Positions 1-9,007 of a stretch of DNA of 64,000 nt are shown here, piece by piece (position 1 is the stretch's first letter; each line of letters opens with the position of its first letter). The position numbers and the translations under genes were made by a program. Source of the DNA: Bradyrhizobium canariense (lineage in GTDB: Bacteria; Pseudomonadota; Alphaproteobacteria; Rhizobiales; Xanthobacteraceae); contig NZ_VSST01000086.1 of assembly GCF_019402665.1 (NCBI RefSeq), positions 104,264 to 168,263 of the forward strand, given 5' to 3'. The notes below the pieces were generated by a model. It saw only the letters and a program-made list of their open reading frames with translations. It was not told the DNA's origin and searched no databases.

Positions 1-741
1 GATACACTCCGAGATCTGATGCCCGGCGATTGCAGAACCTATCTCGGAGGTTCCCGCTGCGGCATCCCCCACGGCGCCGTCCCGGTTCATGTCGTGGATG
101 ATCCAGCCCATATTGTGCTGACCGGTCGCGCGGAGATGCTTAAATGTGGATTCCATCCACCGCGTCGCCGAAGCGAAATTGCGAGCCTTTTCCATCCGGA
201 CGAGATCGGGGCGAAAGTGCAGCATGAGGGACGTCTCGACCTTGCCCGCATGGATCCCGTAGCGTTTCTCTTCGTCATCGATCAATCCTGCCGGTGTTCC
301 AAATCGACTCCATTGAGTCGCTACGGCGAGCATCGCAAACCTGACACGCAGCTCTCGCGCTACGATGTCCATGATTGCGTTGTTTCCGCCATGTGAATTG
401 ACGATAAGTATTTTTCGAAGGCCCGTTCGATACACTGCAGCACCGATGTCGCGCCAGGCCGAAATCAGCAACTTCGGGTCAAGTGTCAGTGTTCCCGGCC
501 CCAACATGTGCTCGTTGGATTTTCCTATCTTCTGATGCGGCAACACGAGCACGGAGACATCGACCGGCAAACGGTCCTTCAGCAACTCGATCATGCCGAC
601 CGAAATGGCGGAATCCGTAGCGACTGGCAGATGAGGCCCGTGCTGCTCTGTTGCGGCGATGGGCAGGATTGCAATGGTCTCGGGGTTAACCGACGCGAAA
701 TCTTCCGTCGTCATGTCTTCCCAATAAAACGGACGGGGCAA
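1..741 (-). CDS. Creatininase-family amidohydrolase, 3' end outside window
   Basis: The visible 247 codons belong to the creatininase family, metal-dependent hydrolases that open cyclic or linear amide bonds (creatinine, formamides, mycofactocin peptides). The metal-site motif TEQHGPHLP (Glu32, His34) followed by Asp43, the NSHGGNNA motif and the HAGKVETS motif are all present. The C-terminus lies beyond base 1. I chose the TTG start at 741 because an AGGAG sits seven bases upstream and it restores the usual family N-terminus (a PRPFYW segment); an ATG at 714 is the alternative. It is the last gene of a leftward operon with an ABC importer, so an amide nutrient is a reasonable substrate guess. 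The exact substrate is unknown. Confidence 0.88.
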   Translation of the reverse strand, partial: MPRPFYWEDMTTEDFASVNPETIAILPIAATEQHGPHLPVATDSAISVGMIELLKDRLPVDVSVLVLPHQKIGKSNEHMLGPGTLTLDPKLLISAWRDIGAAVYRTGLRKILIVNSHGGNNAIMDIVARELRVRFAMLAVATQWSRFGTPAGLIDDEEKRYGIHAGKVETSLMLHFRPDLVRMEKARNFASATRWMESTFKHLRATGQHNMGWIIHDMNRDGAVGDAAAGTSEIGSAIAGHQISECI

Positions 742-944
742 GTTGTTCTCCTAAGCGATACGTCCATACTGGCGGCGGGCGATGCGTCGTAAAAGCATCA
801 AATTAGTCCCATGGGCATCTCTTTTGAGCATCACTCGAACACGTATTCTTCGCGTCGCGCGAGGAGTGATCCTTCGGCAGTAGACAAGCTACCTCGTGGT
901 GGAGGCGGACGACGCAGCCCCTCAAAATACCGCAGCAATCCGGT

Positions 945-1760
945 TTAGCTGGAATGCCATGATCCCAGAGCGAGCCTGCTGAGCCACGCCATCACCGCGA
1001 ACAGGGCCACCCCCGTCAAGGAAATCAGGAGCAACGCCGCAAACATTCTCGGAATGTTTAGTTGAAAGCCAGATTGCAGGATCTCGTAGGCCAGTCCTGC
1101 ACCAGCCCCGCCGGTCCCGGCGACGAATTCAGCGACCACGGCGCCGATCAGGGCAAGGCCGCTCGATATTCGCAACCCGCCGAAGAAGTACGGAAGAGCA
1201 CTGGGTATCCGAAGTCGCACCAATTGCTGCCAGCGCGTCGAATTGTTGAGAGTGAAATAGCTCTTGAGATCGGGGTCAATACTGCGCAGCCCGAGGGTGG
1301 TATTGCTGATAATCGGGAACAGGGCAACGAGGCTGGCGCAAACGACCATGGCGGCGGTCTGGTTCTTAACCCAGATGATAATCAGCGGAGCGACGGCGAC
1401 GATCGGTGTTACCTGCAACAGCACAGCGAACGGGAAAAGAGCTTCTTCGATCACTTCGCTCTGGACGAACACAAACGAGATCAGCACACCTAGGAGAGTG
1501 GCGAGAGCGAAGGACAGCAATGTTATTTTAAGCGTCGACAATAGTGCCAGGCCCAGCGGTACAAACTCGGTGACGAGCGTCTTGAACATGAGCAGCGGCG
1601 TCGGCACCAGGTAGGTAGGAACCTTCAGCGCAGTCACGAGGAACTGCCAGACCATCACGAGAACTATGCCGACAAAAAGCGGCAAGATTAATCGGCGGAA
1701 ACGCCTGTTGCCAGCTCGCTTGACCGGCCTCGTGGCCGCACGCATTGTCGTCGCGCTCAT
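945..1760 (-). CDS. ABC transporter permease, SsuC/TauC type
   Basis: A 271-residue inner-membrane permease of the nitrate/sulfonate/taurine importer family. A cytoplasmic basic N-terminus (residues 1-22) precedes a first membrane segment at about 23-45, and several further hydrophobic segments follow. The EAA-like coupling loop reads roughly LRIPSALPYFFGGLRISSG near residues 180-200. Its ATG overlaps the stop codon of the ATPase gene by four bases (ATGA), so the two are translationally coupled. No periplasmic binding protein is encoded next to it in this window, so the ligand cannot be read from context. The creatininase gene downstream suggests a nitrogenous compound, which is inference. 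Confidence 0.9.
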   Translation of the reverse strand: MSATTMRAATRPVKRAGNRRFRRLILPLFVGIVLVMVWQFLVTALKVPTYLVPTPLLMFKTLVTEFVPLGLALLSTLKITLLSFALATLLGVLISFVFVQSEVIEEALFPFAVLLQVTPIVAVAPLIIIWVKNQTAAMVVCASLVALFPIISNTTLGLRSIDPDLKSYFTLNNSTRWQQLVRLRIPSALPYFFGGLRISSGLALIGAVVAEFVAGTGGAGAGLAYEILQSGFQLNIPRMFAALLLISLTGVALFAVMAWLSRLALGSWHSS

Positions 1761-2590
1761 ACGGCTTCCTCTTCCAGTCCGGCGCTAGCGCTCAGAAGGC
1801 TGTCCTGAAGCCGTTTGGCGTAACGGGCGAATCGCGGAGACACCATGAAGTCGGCAGTACGCGGATAAGGTTCATCGATGACAATCTGTTCGACGACTCG
1901 GCCGGGCCGGGCCGCCATCATGATCACACGCGTCGAAAGGAACACCGCTTCGTGGATCGAGTGCGTCACGAACATTATGGTGAGTCTCTTCTCAAGCCAG
2001 AGATTTAAGACTTCCGCATCGAGCTTGAAACGCGTGATCTCATCGAGCGCGCCGAATGGCTCGTCCATCAGCAGAAGATCCGGTTGCTTCACCAAGGCAC
2101 GCGCGATCGACACGCGCATCTGCATGCCGCCGGACAGCGCGCGCGGGACAGCGTCTGCGAAATTGCCCAATCCGACCAGATTGAGAGCCTCCGTCACGCG
2201 TTGGTCGGCGTCGGCCCGGCAGATACCTTCGAGGTCGAGCGGCAGCCGGACGTTGGAGTGGACTGATGCCCATGGCATAAGGGTCGGCGATTGGAAAACG
2301 AACGCGAGTTTGCGGCCGGTGTTGATCAGGCTCTTCACCGGCTTGCGCCAGAGTTGAAGCCTGCCGTCGCTCGGTTCGAGCAGTCCCGCGATCATCTTGA
2401 GCAGTGTACTCTTGCCGCAGCCAGAAGGACCAAGCAGCGATATGAATTCGCCCTCCGCCACCGAAAGGTCGACGGGAAGCAAAGCCTGAGTCCCGTTCGG
2501 GTACACCATCTCGGCCGACAACACCTCGACCGCCGGTATGGCGGACTGGTCTTTTGATAGTCGTGTCAAATCGGAAACGGCGTGATCCAT
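1757..2590 (-). CDS. ABC transporter ATP-binding protein, SsuB/TauB type
   Basis: A 277-residue nucleotide-binding subunit that powers the adjacent permease. It shows Walker A GPSGCGKST, a Q-loop in FQSPTLMPW, the signature ALSGGMQMRVSIARAL, Walker B LLLMDEPFGALDE and the switch His in VTHSIHEAV. This is the arrangement of the nitrate/sulfonate/taurine subfamily. I placed the start at the ATG at 2590; an in-frame TTG at 2626 would add twelve residues, and neither has a strong ribosome-binding site. It follows the outer-membrane protein gene by about 80 bases on the same strand and overlaps the permease start. Confidence 0.92.
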   Translation of the reverse strand: MDHAVSDLTRLSKDQSAIPAVEVLSAEMVYPNGTQALLPVDLSVAEGEFISLLGPSGCGKSTLLKMIAGLLEPSDGRLQLWRKPVKSLINTGRKLAFVFQSPTLMPWASVHSNVRLPLDLEGICRADADQRVTEALNLVGLGNFADAVPRALSGGMQMRVSIARALVKQPDLLLMDEPFGALDEITRFKLDAEVLNLWLEKRLTIMFVTHSIHEAVFLSTRVIMMAARPGRVVEQIVIDEPYPRTADFMVSPRFARYAKRLQDSLLSASAGLEEEAV

Positions 2591-2668
2591 GGCAGATTTC
2601 TCGTCGGTCGAAGCGGGGCGCGTCAAGCTCTATGTTCCGGATCAGGCCGGTGGATAGCAAAGGAAGCG

Positions 2669-3787
2669 CTAGAACTTGACCGAGACGCCCGCGCTGGCGG
2701 ATTTTTCTGTACAGCTATTGGTGCTGACGCCCGTTGCCGCGACGGTGCAAGTTCCGGGAGTGGCGTTGCTATCGAGGCCGTACTTATTGTGCCAATATCG
2801 ATAGGCAACCCAGAGGTCGACGAAGTGGCCGTACTTGGGGCCGATGAAGGCCTTGCCGGCATCAAAGGTCAGGCGGATCGGTTCGCTGTTCAATTCGATT
2901 TTGCTGTTGGTGCTGAAACGTCCGACGCCAGACAGCGCCGGGAGGGTGTTGATATCGCCTTTGGCTCCAGTCATCGAAACGCGGCCGCTAATAGCGAAGT
3001 ACCTCACGCTTTCAGGGAGAAAGCCCAGATCCATGTAGTAATTGGTCTCAATCTTCCAGGTGGGCGGGAATACCCTGTTCCCGTCCGCAAGGCAGGTTAC
3101 CCCAGGCACGCCCGGATTAAAGAGACCGCACTGAAGAAATGATTTGTGGCTTGCCAGCCCGTAGACGACCAGGGGCGCCAGATTGACATAGCCCTTGTAC
3201 GGAAGGTCGAAGGCAAATTGCAGACCGGCGACGACGTTGTTCGTCGTAGGAGCATAATAGCTGTTTGCCGCTCCGAGATCAGCGCCAACTTCGAACGAAA
3301 TATTTCGCAGCGGCCCTATCTTGAAAGCCTTGGTCTTGAATATCTCATTCCAGCCGAACGTGCTGCGTTCGATGCCGTAGAATTCCGTCGCGCCGGCGCA
3401 AGCGCCTGGCGGCCCGAACGGCAGGGTACCAGTGGGCTGGCAAGGCGAGGCAGGATCGTTATGGGTGGATTTCAACAGATCGACGTTGAAGAAGTTCGTG
3501 CCATAAGCCCACACATCGAAGTGGGTGAACGAATAAACCTGCTTTGCAGTGGTGCCGTTGATGGTCCCGTTCGGCCGGGTGCTGTAAGCACCGGGATCAG
3601 TGGCCGTAAACTGGTAAGAGTATGTCAACCGGTTATCATTAACGCTGAAGAATGGGGCATCCGTTATCAGACTTGCCTTGACAGGCATCGCGGGCGGGTC
3701 TGCTGCGTTTGCAAAGCTTGTCGAGGCGAGTATGGCGAGCGGAGCAAGCGATAGCAGGAATGCTGAATTTTTGGTACGATGCGGCAT
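2669..3787 (-). CDS. Predicted outer-membrane beta-barrel protein
   Basis: A 372-residue exported protein. Residues 1-28 form a signal peptide with a basic start, a hydrophobic core and an FANA cleavage site. The mature part is rich in alternating aromatic and polar strands (for example VWAYGTNFFNVDLL, TWKIETNYYMDLGF) and ends in a hydrophobic residue preceded by SVKF, as outer-membrane barrels do. Two cysteine pairs lie in probable loops. An AAGAAGAG ribosome-binding site precedes the ATG. It sits between a dioxygenase gene and an ABC importer, so it may be the outer-membrane pore for the same nutrient. I do not recognise a named family; Tsx-like or porin-like are both possible. Confidence 0.75.
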   Translation of the reverse strand: MPHRTKNSAFLLSLAPLAILASTSFANAADPPAMPVKASLITDAPFFSVNDNRLTYSYQFTATDPGAYSTRPNGTINGTTAKQVYSFTHFDVWAYGTNFFNVDLLKSTHNDPASPCQPTGTLPFGPPGACAGATEFYGIERSTFGWNEIFKTKAFKIGPLRNISFEVGADLGAANSYYAPTTNNVVAGLQFAFDLPYKGYVNLAPLVVYGLASHKSFLQCGLFNPGVPGVTCLADGNRVFPPTWKIETNYYMDLGFLPESVRYFAISGRVSMTGAKGDINTLPALSGVGRFSTNSKIELNSEPIRLTFDAGKAFIGPKYGHFVDLWVAYRYWHNKYGLDSNATPGTCTVAATGVSTNSCTEKSASAGVSVKF

Positions 3788-4023
3788 GACTCTTCTTTCC
3801 CCAAAATTGGCGATAATGAACGCGCCGGATAGTTTGGACTAAAGACCTGAGCACCTGCCGATACGCAGCGTCAGGAAGCTTTCAAGGTCGCTCGCAGTAT
3901 CGGACTGCGATTTATCTTAGGCGAGCCTCGATCCAATTTACTCCGCCCTGGCGAATTTTGCTGAGCAGCTGTTTGTCTCTCGTGGACGCACCTCGAAACA
4001 ATTTGCCGGCTCTCTCCTTGTAT

Positions 4024-5036
4024 TCACCTTGCCGCCGTTGAACCCGGCAAGTAACCGTATGATCGCTTGAACATTTCAGCGGTGTGCTCCTCTGTCGTGC
4101 AAGACGGGAAAAGAGGTGGAGCCCCGTCGCCGACGCAAGTCGGAATCGCCTCAATCACAGACCGGGAATCCGGGCTGTAGAAAAATGGAGTGGAGTAGCG
4201 ATCGCGATTGGCAGTGTTGTTCTTCACCCGATGAAAATTCGATTTGTAGATTCCGTTCGTCCACCGCGCCACCAAATCCCCGAGATTGATGACGAACGTA
4301 TCGGGAATCGCGAAGGCCTGGATCCACTCGCCGGCAACATTTGAACCTCGAGACCACCAATGCTGACCTGTGCGAGGATGGTGATCCCACCCCAGTCGGT
4401 ATGCGCACCGGCGCCTAATTGGTTCGTTACGGCAGCTTCCTGCTGGGGAGAATATTTGATCAACCGCAGCTTTGCGCCCGCTGTCGCGAAATGCGGAGCA
4501 AACCAGTTCGATTGCAGGTCGAGCGACAGCGCCATCAGCTCCAAGATGGTGTCGCCCAGGCGCGCTACGCGGCACCATAGGCTAGCATCTGCTCGCGAAA
4601 CCGTGCGATACCCGCCGGGCACTGGTTTTCCCAAAACCCCTGAAGCCGGCGGTGACGTAAGGATGATCGTCTGGCAACTCAGCTCCGCAGTAAAGCTTTC
4701 CTTCAAGTCCGGCGGCGCAGCCTTCTGCGTCGCGTCCTGACTATCGAGCGCTTGACCGCCTATCGGTTCGTAGCCACTCGCTGCAGAGGAACTCTTCATC
4801 CAGATCGACATCTTTTCTTTGATCGGCAGGTCAAAGAACTTCTTGGTAAAGTCAAACTGCTTTTCGATCAGAGCGGAATCAATGCCGTGGTGGGAGACGT
4901 AAAAGAAACCGGTTCGAACGTACGCTCGGTGGATTTCGGCGGCAGCCCCCTGTCGAGCTGAGGCGCCGAAATGGAGCCTACCCAGATCAATCACGGGGAT
5001 GGATCTCGGCACTTTAGGTGGGGTATAGGTATGCAT
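4024..5036 (-). pseudogene. 2-oxoglutarate/Fe(II) dioxygenase (isopenicillin N synthase family), frameshifted
   Basis: Two overlapping reading frames together encode one protein of about 337 residues, the normal length for this family. The first frame (5036 down to about 4342) carries the N-terminal DIOX_N segment (IPVIDLGRL, GFFYVSHHGI) and the first metal ligands in AHTDWGGIT. The second frame (to 4024) carries the distal histidine in NFHRV and the RDRYS co-substrate motif. The switch is at the T-run 4340-4342: one extra T would restore the ...GLEVQNVAGEWI... continuity. Without it the first frame ends early, having lost the third iron ligand. It could be a real mutation or a sequencing error; it heads the leftward operon. 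Confidence 0.85.
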
Positions 5037-5105
5037 GGGCGCCGCCTCTGAGACTAACCCTGACTTCGATTTACGCAGTCAATACGGGAGCGGCTATTCC
5101 GAAAA

Positions 5106-5120
5106 GCATTGTTTTAATGC
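5106..5120. promoter_or_regulatory. LysR-type box between dioxygenase and LysR genes
   Basis: GCATT-N5-AATGC is a perfect 5-bp inverted repeat with the T-N11-A layout of LysR binding sites. It lies in the 132-base divergent spacer between the starts at 5036 and 5169, so it is the best operator candidate for control of the leftward operon. Confidence 0.5.
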
Positions 5121-5137
5121 CGCACCGATGACAAAAT

Positions 5138-5149
5138 GAGAGCGCTCTC
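5138..5149. promoter_or_regulatory. Perfect 12-bp palindrome upstream of LysR start
   Basis: GAGAGCGCTCTC is a perfect palindrome twenty bases before the ATG at 5169. If the regulator starts there, this is a possible autoregulatory site; if it starts at the earlier ATG 5136, the palindrome would be coding. Confidence 0.35.
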
Positions 5150-5168
5150 TGCCCAAGAGGTTCGCATA

Positions 5169-6098
5169 ATGGTGCACTCACGTATGCTCCGATATCTGGA
5201 TGAAGTCGTCCGGGCGGGCTCCATTCGTCAGGCCGCAGAGAGATTGAATGTGGCTTCTTCAGCTATTAACCGGCAAATCATAGAACTTGAGACCCAATTC
5301 GGGACGCCGCTGTTCACGCGTCTGCCACGAGGTCTGCGTCTGACTGCGTCTGGCGAAATTCTAATCAGCCACATCCGGCAAGTGCTGAAGGAATATGACC
5401 GCACTCGTGAACGCATGCTAGACCTTGAAGGTCTCAAAGCCGGAACCGTGGCCATTGCCGCCATGCACGGGCCCGCGGAAGCGCTCGTGCCATATATCGG
5501 CTCGCGTTTCCGGGAAAAATTTCCGCGTGTCACGATCAATGTTCGTGTCGCGAATGTCGAAGAGATCGTGCGGCTTGTCGATGAGGGCGACGTAGATATC
5601 GGATTATGTTATAATCTCCCTTCGCAGCATGGCCTTCACGTGATGCAGACCTATCCAACCAGGCTAGGCGCCGTTGTCGCAGCGAAACATCCCTTGGCGT
5701 CGAAGCCGTCAATACGTTTGTCTGACTGCATCAGCTACCCGATCGTATGGGCGGATTCCGAACTTACGATCAGCCGAATGATGCGAGCGGCTTTCCATCG
5801 GGCAAACATTGCAGTCAGACCGGCGTTCATCAGCAATTCAACAGCCATGATGAAGGCTATCATTCGTGACGGGATCCATCTGACATTTTTGACCCAGCCC
5901 AACGTCTATTGTGATGTAGGTGACGAAGCGTTCGTCTATGTCCCGATTGTAGGCAGCAATCTGCCGCTGCATCCGCTTTCGCTTGTCCATAGAGCCAATT
6001 CCACACTTGGCCTTGCAGCCAGCATGGTTGCGGAGCAAATGCGTGCATCGCTTGAGAGAATGGTCTCAAAGAATGGGGCACCAGCTGAGGGTGCCTGA
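5169..6098 (+). CDS. LysR-family transcriptional regulator
   Basis: A 309-residue regulator with an N-terminal winged helix-turn-helix (YLDEVVRAGSIRQAAERLNV, then SSAINRQIIELE) and a C-terminal ligand-binding domain of the periplasmic-binding fold from about residue 90. The ATG at 5169 has AGAGG eight bases upstream; an in-frame ATG at 5136 would add eleven residues without homology to the family start. It is transcribed away from the dioxygenase/ABC operon with LysR-box-like palindromes between them, the classic layout for a LysR protein controlling its divergent neighbour. The inducer is unknown. Confidence 0.9.
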   Translation: MVHSRMLRYLDEVVRAGSIRQAAERLNVASSAINRQIIELETQFGTPLFTRLPRGLRLTASGEILISHIRQVLKEYDRTRERMLDLEGLKAGTVAIAAMHGPAEALVPYIGSRFREKFPRVTINVRVANVEEIVRLVDEGDVDIGLCYNLPSQHGLHVMQTYPTRLGAVVAAKHPLASKPSIRLSDCISYPIVWADSELTISRMMRAAFHRANIAVRPAFISNSTAMMKAIIRDGIHLTFLTQPNVYCDVGDEAFVYVPIVGSNLPLHPLSLVHRANSTLGLAASMVAEQMRASLERMVSKNGAPAEGA

Positions 6099-6627
6099 CG
6101 TGAGCGGCAATGCCCGCGCAACTCGGGTTATGCGTGCGCTTGGTTCGGAAAAATAAGGCGCTCTGAAGATGTTGGCTTTCGGGTCCTCCGAGAGGGATTG
6201 ATAAATTCGTAACCAGGTTTGACGACACGACCTCCGAAGATCTTAGTCCGTTCGGAGGCGGCGACGACCTCTTCCCGAGAGGTGACGTCGATCTGGCGTC
6301 CGCGCGAGACAAAAGCATCGTACTGCGCGCAGGGCGCTCCCAAATTGTGGGCAGGCTCCACTGCCTTTTCGGCATTGGGCCGAGCTTATTTCAGCGCTGT
6401 ACGCGGACGGTATCTGCTGAGATGCTCCGGTATTCCGGCGGCAACAGAATGGCCGGACGTTAGTCGAGAACCCATCACCATCCAAGCCGATCGCGCACGG
6501 AGCCCATTCATGACGGATGGAAGGGGATTCGGGTTTCAGATCCTTTCACACCGGGCCGATAGTCCAGACAGGGCCACATGGTGAACAACCGGCACGATCA
6601 TTCGCTTTTGTACACTGGAAGCTCAAT
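6099..6627. other. Intergenic stretch, no supported gene
   Basis: The 529 bases between the LysR gene and the oxidase gene hold no convincing gene. A leftward open frame at about 6128-6390 reads like protein (for example QYDAFVSRGRQIDVTSREEV) but has no recognisable family, a stop just upstream and no ribosome-binding site, so it may be a decayed fragment. Confidence 0.4.
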
Positions 6628-7965
6628 ATGACATCCGAAGTGATTGAAAAGTTTCGTCAAGATATCGGAAGCGTGTTTTCAACTACGGAAGAGCGGATGC
6701 TCGCCAGAAAATCGCGAGACTTCCACTGGTATAGTCCGGTATTGACTCCGCAGCTCCAGCACTATCTCGCCGATGTAGTGGTTCAGCCGCAGACTGAGCA
6801 GGAGATAGCAGCTATTTCGGCCGCGGCAGCGAAGCGCTGCATTCCGATTACGGTTCGCGGGGGAGGTACCGGAAACTATGGGCAGTCAGTCCCCCTCCGC
6901 GGCGGTATCGTCTTGGACATGACGCGCTTCAACCAAGTGAACTCTGTCGAAAGTGGATCCATTCGCATTCAGGCCGGAGCTATTATCAAAACGGCTCTTA
7001 CTGCAGCCCTTGGAACGGGGCAGCAGCTCATGATGTACCCGTCGACTCTGCAGTCGGCCACTATCGGCGGCTATTTAGGCGGCGGCTTCGCAGGCATTGG
7101 TTCCGTCAGGCATGGCGTTATCCGGGATTCGGGCATGATCCAATCGCTAAAGGTCATGACTATCGAAGAAAACCCGGAGATTCTGACTCTATCGGGCGAT
7201 GATGTAGGGCTCGTGTTTCACTCTTGGGGAACGACAGGCATTATCCTTGAGGCCCAACTCCGACTGGTACCAGCCGAGACCTGGATCGATTGCATAGCCA
7301 CGTTTCCAACTTATGGCGAGACCATCGCATTCGGCAATGCCGCCTTTGCAAGCGATTTGGATCTTTTTCTGCTAAGCGCCGTCGAAAAGCGCTTCGCGCC
7401 ATTTTATAAGCGTACACGAGCCTACTTTGACGGAACGCGAGATGCGATGTTCTCAATGGTAAATGAAAAGGACGTTGACGCCTTCTTCGCATTGGCTGCT
7501 GAATTCAACGGTGTTAGATCAATGGCCGTAAGCGAGACAGAACGTGCGAATGCGAATCTACGTGCAATTCATGAAACGGCCTTCAATCACACAACCCTCA
7601 TGGCATTACAGGTCGACCGAAGCTGGACGTATCTGCAGGTCGTAATGCCGGACCCATTTGAACCTGACTTGGCGGAGGCGCAGCTGGAGCGGTTCGGTGA
7701 TGAGGCCTTGATGCACCACGAATACACGAAGGAGCATGGGCGCCCGAGAATTGGCGGTCTTCCTCTGATCAAATTCTCGACAGAGGAACGTCTTAATGAG
7801 ATCATGCGGTCGTTTGAGGCCGATGGATGCATCATCAACAATCCACATATTTTCAAACTCGAAGATGGTGGTCGCTTTGATGCGGACGGCCGGAAAATGG
7901 CGTTTCGCAAGCGAGTCGATCCAATGGGGCTTTTGAACCCCGGAAAGCTTCGTTCGATTGACTGA
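6628..7965 (+). CDS. FAD-binding oxidoreductase, GlcD/vanillyl-alcohol-oxidase superfamily
   Basis: A 445-residue flavoenzyme of the PCMH/VAO superfamily that oxidises hydroxy acids, phenols or alcohols. The FAD-binding fold starts near residue 45 (VVVQPQTEQEIAAIS) and contains the pyrophosphate loop TVRGGGTGNYGQSVPL at about residue 75. A second flavin segment, GGYLGGGFAGIGSVRHG, lies near residue 150. A C-terminal cap ends in the family-typical MGLLNPGK. The ATG at 6628 is preferred over upstream in-frame codons because it gives the normal family N-terminus. It follows the LysR gene in the same direction after a long gap, so joint transcription is doubtful. Substrate is not predictable from sequence. 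Confidence 0.85.
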   Translation: MTSEVIEKFRQDIGSVFSTTEERMLARKSRDFHWYSPVLTPQLQHYLADVVVQPQTEQEIAAISAAAAKRCIPITVRGGGTGNYGQSVPLRGGIVLDMTRFNQVNSVESGSIRIQAGAIIKTALTAALGTGQQLMMYPSTLQSATIGGYLGGGFAGIGSVRHGVIRDSGMIQSLKVMTIEENPEILTLSGDDVGLVFHSWGTTGIILEAQLRLVPAETWIDCIATFPTYGETIAFGNAAFASDLDLFLLSAVEKRFAPFYKRTRAYFDGTRDAMFSMVNEKDVDAFFALAAEFNGVRSMAVSETERANANLRAIHETAFNHTTLMALQVDRSWTYLQVVMPDPFEPDLAEAQLERFGDEALMHHEYTKEHGRPRIGGLPLIKFSTEERLNEIMRSFEADGCIINNPHIFKLEDGGRFDADGRKMAFRKRVDPMGLLNPGKLRSID

Positions 7966-8014
7966 TCCTTACGAGTGATCCCGCCAAGTGTTTGTAGAAT
8001 TGGGCTTGGTTCTC

Positions 8015-8515
8015 ACGCAATTTTGGTGCAGCTCCTATTCGGCGCCAGATTAATCTGGCTTGAAGCAGATCGATTTTACCGCGGCCATACATCTGACGTC
8101 TGACGAGCTTCAGACGCGTGATCTGACCTTCAGTGCCGTTGGATCATGGCGAAGTGATTGCCGCTCGAACCCCCTCAACGCCGCTAGCGAACGAGGCGAT
8201 GAGACTAGCGCGGACGCTCATCCATGGGGCAAATCCCGTCTCAAGCCTGCACCGGATCATCAAGTGGAATTGGTTGATGATCTCGCGCGGTTCGGCCAGG
8301 GTTGGTACGCCAGCTTGGATCGGCGCGACCATGACGGTTTCCGCTTTGATGAGCAAGTTCCGCCCGATTGTCATGAGGCGTGCAGTTTTTTTGCCGACGA
8401 ACCCGCTGAAGGTTTTGTGCGTCGGCCTTTTCAGCCCGTCGTCTTCGGGTCGCCCACTCGCTGATGACGCGGCGTGTGACCGCGCTGTCGCCCAAATTGG
8501 ATAGGGCGAATACAT
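8015..8515 (-). pseudogene. ISL3-family transposase remnant
   Basis: Only the C-terminal third of a transposase survives. The conserved ISL3 tail is visible as VEGVRAAITSP, then NGTEGQITRLKLVRRQMYGR and GKIDLLQARL. A TGA occupies the place of the tryptophan in the family's PWSNG motif (near 8142), so the reading frame is broken twice over: truncated at the N-side and interrupted by a stop. No intact terminal repeats were seen around it. It marks old transposition activity at the edge of the recombination-scarred region. Confidence 0.8.
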
Positions 8516-8530
8516 CCGCCCCTTAAAGAG

Positions 8531-8548
8531 ACGCTACCATCGTAGCGT
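8531..8548. repeat. ACGCTAC-N4-GTAGCGT hairpin
   Basis: A perfect 7-bp inverted repeat with a four-base loop. It contains the same GTAGCG arm as the palindrome sixty bases further on, so the two may belong to one family of mobile palindromes or recombination sites. Confidence 0.55.
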
Positions 8549-8593
8549 AATGGATCGAATGGGGTCGAAGGAAAGCGATCAAAATCGAAAAAT

Positions 8594-8615
8594 TTGGTAG
8601 CGAGAGACCGCTACC
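8594..8615. repeat. GTAGCG palindrome, left copy of a 53-kb direct repeat
   Basis: GGTAGCG-N6-CGCTACC is a perfect 7-bp inverted repeat. The 21 bases 8594-8614 recur at 61977-61997 in the same orientation with one mismatch. It lies 475 bases beyond the 3' end of the serine recombinase gene. A site-specific recombination (att-like) site is one explanation; a dispersed palindromic repeat is another. Confidence 0.5.
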
Positions 8616-9007
8616 GCTTTTGCCCACATGGCGCAAATCTGCGATATTTCCTCCGATCCTCCGCCTAAGCGCTAGGTTTGTGGGCCCTCGCATACGAGGG
8701 AGCTACGAGCCCCGGCATAAGAGCCCTATCGGTTAGCCGCACCGACGAATGCTGCATATCGCCGATGGCTGGATGGCGACAATGCCGCTGGTGCTTGGCC
8801 AAGGGGAGCTGTTCCGAGGGGCTGAAGCTGATGACCTTTCCCGGCACTTCTGGTCCGAGGCAGTTGCGCCCAACGGGGTTGATAACGGGCCCGAGAGTTC
8901 CAGCACCATCGAAGAAGCTTCTGAAAACACGAAATTTTTGCTTGCTCCGTCGGGCAAAACAGTGGTTCATAAGGCGCTGGTCCTAGCAGACGAAGGAGCC
9001 AGCCCCG
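8616..9007. other. Stretch without a supported gene
   Basis: Short frames are open on both strands here, but none has family resemblance or a good ribosome-binding site. I see no promoter or repeat of note apart from the palindromes to the left. Confidence 0.4.
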
